Translations under genes and position numbers: made by a program
Notes under the pieces: generated by a model
Databases searched by the model: none
The model's input: the letters and a program-made list of their open reading frames with translations, nothing else
Told to the model about the DNA's origin: nothing
Part shown: piece by piece, positions 53,815 to 61,291 of the stretch
Position numbering within the stretch: the first letter of the stretch is position 1
Layout: each line of letters opens with the position of its first letter
Assembly (NCBI GenBank): GCA_009917695.1
Contig: JAACJG010000010.1
Location: 62,001-126,000, forward strand
Source: Candidatus Rifleibacterium amylolyticum
Lineage (GTDB): Bacteria; Muiribacteriota; Ozemobacteria; Ozemobacterales; Ozemobacteraceae
DNA length: 64,000 nt
Direction: 5' to 3'

Positions 53815-55803
53815 ATGAAAAAGTTCGGTTCTGGAGTCAGAGTTTTTTTACTGGTTGTGTTTGGATTGACGGCAATGATGGTTGTCGCACAGAGTGAGCC
53901 GGCTGATAATCAGGCGTTTCGGCTTCCCGACCTCGCGGTTGATGTCGAAAGGGCTACTTATAAGGGGATTTTCGAAAGAACTCAGGATGCCATTGACCTG
54001 GAAAAAATCGAATTGAAGACATATAGAGATCCGGTTGAACTGCTGCGAACCATGAATCCTTCGATTACCGGCGGGCACAGCCTGCTGGGCGCGATCATGA
54101 CTCCAGAACTGCGCGGTTTTGACGGCAAGCATACCAGGGTTCTGGTCGATGGCTGCCCGATCAATACTCCGTGGAACAGCACCTCTTCGTTGTCGGGCTT
54201 TCCACTGCGTCGCCTGCAGAAAGCGACCGTTGTGCCTGGCGGCAGTGCGCTGGTTTATGGCCCGAACGGTCTGGCCGGTGCGGTTAATCTGACATTGCCG
54301 ACAGCAAAGGATCTCGAAGGACTGACCATGGTTCAGGAAGTCGGCGGCAAGGGCACCCGGCACGAAGAATACATTTATGGCAAAGTTGCGCATCAGAACG
54401 AGCATCTGTTTGGTGTGTTCCGCGACAGCTATGACGGAAAGCGCTATTACAAAACTTATGGTGTTGGTGGCAATGATTCTGACAATCTGTTGCTGATGTA
54501 TCGCGGCCGGGTCGAAACTGATTCAGGCTGGGTATTCAAGGCGACGGTGCTCGAGAGTGCCGGAAGTATAAGCATTCCCAATTACAAAGAGCGTTTCGAG
54601 CCTTGGGAAATGTCGCATCATGATTATGTCGTCGAAAAGGATTTCGGCAAAGATCGCAATCTGGTGCTGCGTTACGCGCGCTACCGTGATTACAGTGCGA
54701 ATCAGCTCTATACCGATTATACGCTGACGGTTGCTTCTGGAACCGTAAACCATGCAGATGACGTGACGATTCAGATGAATACGATCGAAGCCCTTTACAA
54801 CTTCAAGCTTGCCAGAAAACACAATCTTACGGTTGGCGCTCAGCAGCAGGAAGTCAAGGATATCGGACATGACATGAAAGCCGGTGTCGAAGGCAAATGG
54901 CTCGATACAAAAGGCTACTTCATCAGCGACTCGATCGCAGCGAGCGACAAACTTGATCTGCAGCTGGTTGCAAGATCAGATGAGTCTTTTGAATCTGATT
55001 CAGAAACTTCCTGGTCGATGGCGGCAAAATACCAGGTTACCGACAGGCTCGACATCGGCGCCGGCGTCAGTCGCACCGTGCGCTTTCCGAATGTGCAGGA
55101 GCTTTATCGTGGCAGTCGTGTTTTTGGTAATGAGAATCTCAAGCCGGAAAAGGCTGACAATAAAGAATTCAGGCTTGGATATCAGGTCAATGATGACTGG
55201 CAGCTGGCGGTAACCCGCTTTGATTCTGATATCGAGAACAAGATCTCGCAGATAACTTCAGTGGCCGGCGGCGTAATTGCCGGTGTCGGCACACTCAAGG
55301 CTAACGATGCTTATTACATCAACATTGACGAAGCCAGTCATGCCGGCTGGGAAGTCAGTGCCAATGGCAAAATCAATCGTAATTTCGACGCCTGGTTAGC
55401 TTATACCCGCCTGGATCAGGCTGAAGACGAAACCCGCAATCTGCGGCTGGTTGCAAAACCCGAATACAAGTTCACCGGCGGCACGATGTATCATCATGGC
55501 AAACTCTCGGCCATGCTCAGCTGTGAGCACCAGGGTGCCACCAAAGCGACTCAGGCGATTGATTCTGCCGGCAAAGCGACCAATTATGATCGTGTCGATT
55601 CTTCGACGACTTTCAACCTTGGTCTCAGACATCGTTTTACCGACAGATTTTCGATGTATCTCGACATCGACAATATCGCCGACAAAGACGACATTGTGCT
55701 GGTTCAGTCATCTGATATCAAAAACAAGGCCGGCCTGCTGATGGATCCGATCTATTACCGCAGTGGCCGCCGTTTCACCTTCGGTGCCGAAATGAAGTTC
55801 TGA
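53815..55803 (+). CDS. TonB-dependent outer-membrane receptor
   Basis: Signal peptide; plug-like 'TPELRGFDGKHTRVLVDGCPINTPWNSTSSLSGFPLRRLQKATVVPGGSALVYGPNGLAGAVNL'; C-terminal 'LGLRHRFTDRFSMYLDIDNIADKDDI...YYRSGRRFTFGAEMKF'. Confidence 0.93.
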   Translation: MKKFGSGVRVFLLVVFGLTAMMVVAQSEPADNQAFRLPDLAVDVERATYKGIFERTQDAIDLEKIELKTYRDPVELLRTMNPSITGGHSLLGAIMTPELRGFDGKHTRVLVDGCPINTPWNSTSSLSGFPLRRLQKATVVPGGSALVYGPNGLAGAVNLTLPTAKDLEGLTMVQEVGGKGTRHEEYIYGKVAHQNEHLFGVFRDSYDGKRYYKTYGVGGNDSDNLLLMYRGRVETDSGWVFKATVLESAGSISIPNYKERFEPWEMSHHDYVVEKDFGKDRNLVLRYARYRDYSANQLYTDYTLTVASGTVNHADDVTIQMNTIEALYNFKLARKHNLTVGAQQQEVKDIGHDMKAGVEGKWLDTKGYFISDSIAASDKLDLQLVARSDESFESDSETSWSMAAKYQVTDRLDIGAGVSRTVRFPNVQELYRGSRVFGNENLKPEKADNKEFRLGYQVNDDWQLAVTRFDSDIENKISQITSVAGGVIAGVGTLKANDAYYINIDEASHAGWEVSANGKINRNFDAWLAYTRLDQAEDETRNLRLVAKPEYKFTGGTMYHHGKLSAMLSCEHQGATKATQAIDSAGKATNYDRVDSSTTFNLGLRHRFTDRFSMYLDIDNIADKDDIVLVQSSDIKNKAGLLMDPIYYRSGRRFTFGAEMKF

Positions 55804-55840
55804 GCCAAAATTCAGTGCTCGTCTATATAAGAAATAATTT

Positions 55841-55872
55841 GCGCAGGGGTTCAACATGTTGAACCCCTGCGC
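55841..55872. repeat. Perfect 32-bp palindrome GCGCAGGGGTTCAACATGTTGAACCCCTGCGC
   Basis: Self-reverse-complementary; 3' of TonB receptor gene, followed by TTCTTTTC; related to 6689..6716. Confidence 0.9.
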
Positions 55873-55988
55873 TTCTTTTCATCGATAATTGCTGTCGAAT
55901 TGAGAAAATTGCAGGCATATGCCAGAAAAATGATGTAATATATTGTAATTCGCGTTGATCGCAAAATACACAATAGTGAGAACATGCA

Positions 55989-57428
55989 ATGAATGCTGAA
56001 AATAAGGATAAGAAAGACAACAGCGTCTGTCTCGATGCCGGCTGTGATGCTGAAAAGCCTGAAAAATCAGAGAAGTCTGGCAAATCAGAAGCTTCTGCAA
56101 AATCTGAGTCAGCAGATGGCTCAGATAAGCACCTGAAATCGAAAGATGATTTCAATCTGCGTCCGGAGCCGAGTGGCTTTGAGCTTGGCGCCAAAAAGGT
56201 CCTGTGGATCGTTTTTGCCATATGTTTTGGCATTTTTCTTTTTTTTACCAGTGAGAACGGCGAACCGGTCGTGCGCAAGGACAGCATCGCCTTTTTAAAG
56301 GGGCTGGCCAACTGGCTGATTTTGTCTTCTCACTCTGGTTCTACTGCGCTGATCGACTTTCTTTCGACGCATCTGATTTCGGCGATGGTGCCGGCATTCT
56401 TTCTGGCAGCTGCGATTTCGACATTCTTTTCAAAAGAAACCATCATCATGGCGATCGGCAAAAAGTCGAACCCGCTGACCAGCTATCCGCTGGCTGCCTT
56501 CGCCGGCGCGATTCTGACCGTCTGTTCCTGCGGCGTTCTGCCGATCTTCATGAGCCTCCTGCAGAGCGGCGCCGGCATTGGCCCGGCTATCACTTTTCTC
56601 TACGCGTCGCCGGCCATCAACCTTATATCGATCATCTACACCTGGAAGATAATACCTTCAATGCTGTGGGCGCGCATAATCGCGGTCGCTGTCTGCGCAA
56701 TCGCAATTGGCTGGCTGATGTCGAAGATATTTGCCAACATGCCCGAAGAGTTTGAGAGCGAAGAGCTCAAGATCAAGCCGTCGAAGCGCAAAGCCTGGCA
56801 GGAAGCGGTGTTTTTTCTGCTGCTGGTTGCGATCATGCTGACATCGACCAATCTTTTTTCTGGTATAACCGATCGTCTGGTGCCGGCTTCCTGGTTTGCC
56901 TCACGCGGCGAAGAGCTTGCAGTTAAAACTGCGTATCTGGCGGGAAAGCTGCTGGCGATACTGGCCGAAATCATTCTGGTCGTGGTGGCCCTGCGGATGT
57001 GGTTCACCTGGGATGACACGCGAAAATGGCTCAAACGCACCTACCGGCAGGCCCGCAGCATCATGCCGATGGTCGTGCTGGGCATTTTTTTCTCGGGCTT
57101 TCTCGGTGGGACTTCAGCTCTGGTATCTTCGTTTTCAGTATTCGCAGACAACAGCTTATTCAGTAATCTGGCAGCTTCGGTAATTGGCGCCATGCTCTAT
57201 TTTGGCTCTATCGTCGGCGTTAACGTCGTAGATCTGTTCATGCGCTGGGGCATGCACCATGGCCCGGCGATGGCTCTACTGCTGGCCGGGCCGTCGATCA
57301 GCCTGCCGAGCGTGCTGGCTTTGATGCCGATCATGGGAAAATATCGCACCGCGGTTTTCCTCGGCCTGGTAGTAATTTTTACAACACTGGTCGGTCTGCT
57401 CTTCGGCACTTTCGGCGCGGCTTCATAG
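55989..57428 (+). CDS. DUF318/YraQ (ArsP-like) permease with charged N-terminal extension
   Basis: 'YPLAAFAGAILTVCSCGVLPIFMSLLQSGAGIGPAITFLYASPAINLISIIYTW'; N-terminus 'KPEKSEKSGKSEASAKSESADGSDK'. Confidence 0.88.
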   Translation: MNAENKDKKDNSVCLDAGCDAEKPEKSEKSGKSEASAKSESADGSDKHLKSKDDFNLRPEPSGFELGAKKVLWIVFAICFGIFLFFTSENGEPVVRKDSIAFLKGLANWLILSSHSGSTALIDFLSTHLISAMVPAFFLAAAISTFFSKETIIMAIGKKSNPLTSYPLAAFAGAILTVCSCGVLPIFMSLLQSGAGIGPAITFLYASPAINLISIIYTWKIIPSMLWARIIAVAVCAIAIGWLMSKIFANMPEEFESEELKIKPSKRKAWQEAVFFLLLVAIMLTSTNLFSGITDRLVPASWFASRGEELAVKTAYLAGKLLAILAEIILVVVALRMWFTWDDTRKWLKRTYRQARSIMPMVVLGIFFSGFLGGTSALVSSFSVFADNSLFSNLAASVIGAMLYFGSIVGVNVVDLFMRWGMHHGPAMALLLAGPSISLPSVLALMPIMGKYRTAVFLGLVVIFTTLVGLLFGTFGAAS

Positions 57429-57446
57429 CAAAGAGGCAAGCTGGCT

Positions 57447-58052
57447 ATGCTTGAGCATTATCAAATGCCTGTTTATGAGTATCTGACTCAGACCCTGCTG
57501 CGTCATACCGGACTGAATCCGGCAGAAGCCGATGCCATCGATCTTGGCGGTGGCGACGGTCTCTGGCTGTATTGCCTGCTGAATAAGGGCTTCAGAAGCG
57601 GCGCGCTTGTCGATATCGACAAAGAACAGATAGCTGCCGCGGCCAGCATAATGTCGAAAGAGTTCGCAGCCGAGCGTTGGCAGGCGATAGCCACTGATGT
57701 TGTAAGTATGCCGTTTGCTGATTCTTCATTCGATGTCGCGGTAAGTCGCAGTTCGATGCATTTCTGGCCGGATCTGCCAGCGACCTGGCGCGAGCTGGCG
57801 CGGGTGATGCGCCGCGGCGGTTATGTGTTTGCCGGGCGTGGCTTCGGCCCGGATCTGCCTGAAGACATTAGAGCGAGCGTAAAGGCCGCAAAATACCAGA
57901 CTATTTACGGCGACAGCAATGCCAGACATCAGGAGCCCGGATCGCTGTCAGCTGAAGAGCTGAGCTCAATTGCGGCCGGTGCCGGGTTTTCAACGGTGGC
58001 GGTTATTCCCGATCACAAGGCTTACTGGTTTCTGGCGCAGAAGAATCGCTGA
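57447..58052 (+). CDS. Class I SAM-dependent methyltransferase
   Basis: 'AIDLGGGDGLWLYCLLNKGFRSGALVDIDKEQIAAAA...MPFADSSFDVAVSRSSMHFWPDLPATWRELARVMRRGGYVFAG'. Confidence 0.92.
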   Translation: MLEHYQMPVYEYLTQTLLRHTGLNPAEADAIDLGGGDGLWLYCLLNKGFRSGALVDIDKEQIAAAASIMSKEFAAERWQAIATDVVSMPFADSSFDVAVSRSSMHFWPDLPATWRELARVMRRGGYVFAGRGFGPDLPEDIRASVKAAKYQTIYGDSNARHQEPGSLSAEELSSIAAGAGFSTVAVIPDHKAYWFLAQKNR

Positions 58053-59673
58053 CTTTGCGGCGGCGCAGGCGGCGCATCAGCATGTCGCCGGCTTTTCCGG
58101 CTTCTTCAATTTTAAGAAGCGTTGAAACTGCTGTGATAGCGAGAGATCCTGCGATAAGCGCCAGGGTCATGGTGATGATCGCATTCAACAGGCTGTCGAT
58201 GGAGACTGAATCGGAGATGCTGGCCACTATTGGCGCCAGCCTGATAAAACTCTGCCACATAACGAGCCCGGAAAGTGAAGTGGCGGCCAGAATTTTAAGC
58301 ATGGCAGCAGTAAGCCCGAAGCGATTGAAGCTGCCGAGACGGTGTTGCAGTTTATAAAAGAGAATAACGGCATTGACCATGGCGCCGATACTGGTGCCCA
58401 GTGCGAGTCCCCAGTAACCAAGCGGTTTTATCAGAGCCAGGTTGAGGATTATGTTGACAGCTACGGCGCTGATACTGGCGATTACAGGAGTCTTTGTTTC
58501 GTCGAGAGTGTAAAATGCCGGGCCCATTACTTTGATAAGCGAAAAGAACAGCAGTCCGGACGCATAAGCCCTTAGTGCCAGGGCTGTTGCCAGCGTGTCT
58601 TCCGGGGTGAAACGACCGTGCTGAAATAGAATGCGCACGGCCGGTTCGGCCAGCGCCAGTATAGCGAAGCAGGCGAAAAGATTGATGAACGAAGAGAGCC
58701 TGAGTGAAGACGCCAGTGTCTGTGACATGGCCTCGCGGTCGTTGCCGGCCGCCTGGCGTGAGATTACCGGCAGAGTGGCCTGGGCGACTGCTACACCGAA
58801 AAGGCCGAGCGGCAACTGCATGACGCGAAAAGCGTAGCTGAGCCAGCTCACAGCGCCATCTCCCTGTGATGTCGCGAGTATGGTGCTGATGGCAATGTTC
58901 ACCTGGGTGGCGGCGAGACCGACGGTGCCGGGAATGATCAGTTTGATAATGCGCTGAATGCCGGGATCCTGAAAATTCAACACCCAGCGGAACTTGTAAC
59001 CATGCCGGAACAGTGCCGGCAATTGCACGGCGAACTGAATCAGGCCGCCGAGCATGGCGCCGATCGCCATGCCGGTGATCGCCGGGTAATCGTAGCTTTT
59101 CGCAATCGGGCAGATCAGCCAGCCGGCGGCTATCATGCTGAGATTCAGGAATACCGGCGCTACGGCCGGTATGAAAAACTCGCCAAGCGAGTTGAGCATG
59201 CCCATGGCGATGGCAGCCCATGAAACCGCAAGCAGAAAGGGAAACATGATGCGGGTCATGGTCACGGTAGCTTCGAATTTTTCGGGGTTGCTGGTGAATT
59301 CAGGGGCCAGCGTGCTGACGATGAACGGGCTGAAGATGATGCCGAGAACTGTCAAAATGCCGACTACGATAAAGATGGCGCAGAAAGTCAGATTGGTCAG
59401 TTTAAAGGCTTTCTGGCGGCCTTCCTTTTCGAGAACGCTGTTGAAGGTCGGCACGAAAGCGGCGCTCATGGCTCCTTCGGCAAACAGGTCGCGCAGCAGG
59501 TTGGGTATGCGGAAAGCGACATTGAAGGTGTCTGTCCAGATGCCGGCTCCAAAAAGATAGGCGAAGGTCTGTTCACGCACCAGGCCGGCAATGCGGCTGA
59601 AAAAGGTGGCAATACCCATTACCGCCGCAGATCTGGCGATAGAACGAGGTTGGTTGTTGGTGTGGTCGGCCAA
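58003..59673 (-). CDS. murJ: Lipid II flippase MurJ (MviN)
   Basis: 'MGIATFFSRIAGLVREQTFAYLFGAGIWTDTFNVAFRIPNLLRDLFAEGAMSAAFVPTFN'. Confidence 0.96.
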   Translation of the reverse strand: MADHTNNQPRSIARSAAVMGIATFFSRIAGLVREQTFAYLFGAGIWTDTFNVAFRIPNLLRDLFAEGAMSAAFVPTFNSVLEKEGRQKAFKLTNLTFCAIFIVVGILTVLGIIFSPFIVSTLAPEFTSNPEKFEATVTMTRIMFPFLLAVSWAAIAMGMLNSLGEFFIPAVAPVFLNLSMIAAGWLICPIAKSYDYPAITGMAIGAMLGGLIQFAVQLPALFRHGYKFRWVLNFQDPGIQRIIKLIIPGTVGLAATQVNIAISTILATSQGDGAVSWLSYAFRVMQLPLGLFGVAVAQATLPVISRQAAGNDREAMSQTLASSLRLSSFINLFACFAILALAEPAVRILFQHGRFTPEDTLATALALRAYASGLLFFSLIKVMGPAFYTLDETKTPVIASISAVAVNIILNLALIKPLGYWGLALGTSIGAMVNAVILFYKLQHRLGSFNRFGLTAAMLKILAATSLSGLVMWQSFIRLAPIVASISDSVSIDSLLNAIITMTLALIAGSLAITAVSTLLKIEEAGKAGDMLMRRLRRRKVSDSSAPETSKPCDRE

Positions 59674-59677
59674 GATG

Positions 59678-61111
59678 TCAGTTCACCGGGTTGATAACGA
59701 GAATTTCGTCGCTGCTGTCGATAACATGTCCGTTCGGGTTTATTTTCAGCGGCTCTTTTTTGGGTTTGATGCCAACCATGGTAAAACCGAGTTCACGGTA
59801 GATAATGGCAATGGCGTCGCTGCAGGTAAGTCCGATTACTTCCTGAGGTGGCTCAATAAAGGTCAGAGTGTGGCCGGACTCGCGCGAAAGCAGATCTTTG
59901 AAGAAAGCGAGCAGGCCTTCGTGCATCGAAATGCGTGCCAGCAGTTTTCCGGAAACTTCCCCCTGAATGACGACATCTTCGACGCCACCCATTTTGAGAT
60001 GTGAAGCATACTCTTCGTTGTAGATTTCGGCCGAGGTATGGATTTTTGGATTGAGCTTCTCTATTGTCAGAGCGGCAAGAATGGTGCGCGCGTCGATATC
60101 GCGGGTAGTGCGGTTCTCGCCATGTTCAGACAGAATAACCGCGGCGACAGCCCTTTCGACTCCGGCTTTTTTAAGAGTTTCCATGCGGGTGAAGTCTTCG
60201 TTGAGCACGCTTATGCGGTCGGTCTGAATACCGCGCGCCTTCAAAGAGTCGAGACTGGCTTTTTCAGAAACCAGCAGTATTTCTGCATCTTTAAACGCCG
60301 GATCGAGCAGGAATTCATTGGCGAGAATGGCCGCTTTAGCGCTGAATCCGCAGATAAGAATATGCTTGTTGAGTTCGTCGGGATTAGCCGGTTTATGCAT
60401 GGTGCTCTCCTTGAGTTTTTCGATCATGATTGCCGAAATAGTACCGGTAACCATGGCGAAAACTCCCATTTCAAAAATCAGAATGACCAGAAAAACGATC
60501 TTGCCGCCGATGCTGATTGGATAATCGGCATATTCGCCGGCCATCATCGAAAACAGGGCTTTCCAGAAAGCGTCGACGGGCGAGGTAATCTCGGTAGACA
60601 CTCCGGTTTCGAACTGGGCCAGGCCGACGGCGCCAAAAATGACTGCAAAGACGGCGAAGCTCGAAATTATGCCGAATTCGACCAGTCTGCTCTCGAATAT
60701 TTTCCCGATAAAAGTGAAGCGGCGCTGAAATGATGAGCCGATCGAGAACACCCGAAACAGTCTGAGAATGCGTAAAATGCGGCCAATACGGAATATGCGG
60801 AATACCGGCATTACGGCCAGCAGGTCGATCCAGAAATTTTTGAGAAATGTGGCACTCGAAGAGCTTATCAGCCAGCGCAGGCTGAGCTCGACAATGAAGA
60901 TGAGCGTCAGAGCATCGTTGATCGATTGCAGAGTGGTCATTTGACCGGGCGGCAGGGTGACAAAAACTTCGATAATGATGAGGACGACCGAAAGAACGAT
61001 GAGAAGCATCAGTCCGATGCCGAAGAAGGCCGAATCGATAAAACTGCGCAGCCATGGGAAAGACTTTGCCGTTGTTTGGATTTCGTATTTGAATTTTACT
61101 CTTCGGTGCAT
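59678..61111 (-). CDS. Voltage-gated-type ion channel fused to TrkA-N/RCK regulatory domain
   Basis: Six-TM-like N-terminus with S4-like 'RIFRIGRILRILRLFRVFSIGSSFQRR', pore region 'FWKALFSMMAGEYADYPISIGGKIVF', then 'NKHILICGFSAKAAILANEFLLD'. Confidence 0.85.
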   Translation of the reverse strand: MHRRVKFKYEIQTTAKSFPWLRSFIDSAFFGIGLMLLIVLSVVLIIIEVFVTLPPGQMTTLQSINDALTLIFIVELSLRWLISSSSATFLKNFWIDLLAVMPVFRIFRIGRILRILRLFRVFSIGSSFQRRFTFIGKIFESRLVEFGIISSFAVFAVIFGAVGLAQFETGVSTEITSPVDAFWKALFSMMAGEYADYPISIGGKIVFLVILIFEMGVFAMVTGTISAIMIEKLKESTMHKPANPDELNKHILICGFSAKAAILANEFLLDPAFKDAEILLVSEKASLDSLKARGIQTDRISVLNEDFTRMETLKKAGVERAVAAVILSEHGENRTTRDIDARTILAALTIEKLNPKIHTSAEIYNEEYASHLKMGGVEDVVIQGEVSGKLLARISMHEGLLAFFKDLLSRESGHTLTFIEPPQEVIGLTCSDAIAIIYRELGFTMVGIKPKKEPLKINPNGHVIDSSDEILVINPVN

Positions 61112-61186
61112 GGTGAGGCAATTCTAGTTGATCGGGCGGTTAAATGCAAGCAGTGAGAGGGCAATGAGGCAGGAGTGATTAAGATG

Positions 61187-61228
61187 CCGATACCGATAGC
61201 GATACCGATAGCGATATCGATATCGATA
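61187..61228. repeat. Hexanucleotide tandem repeat (NCGATA)7
   Basis: ccgata-ccgata-gcgata-ccgata-gcgata-tcgata-tcgata. Confidence 0.95.
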
Positions 61229-61253
61229 CCAATAGATTGGTACCCTTAAATGC

Positions 61254-61284
61254 GTGGACAAATAAAAAGGGTGAGGGGTATAAT
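61254..61284 (+). promoter_or_regulatory. Possible sigma70-type promoter TGGACA-N18-TATAAT
   Basis: TGGACA 61254-61259 and TATAAT 61279-61284, just upstream of ATG 61292/61295. Confidence 0.35.
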
Positions 61285-61291
61285 TCTGGTT

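Noticed and set aside
58352-59221. 289-aa minus-strand ORF
   Set aside because: Alternate frame of murJ on the same strand; murJ frame has clear homology.
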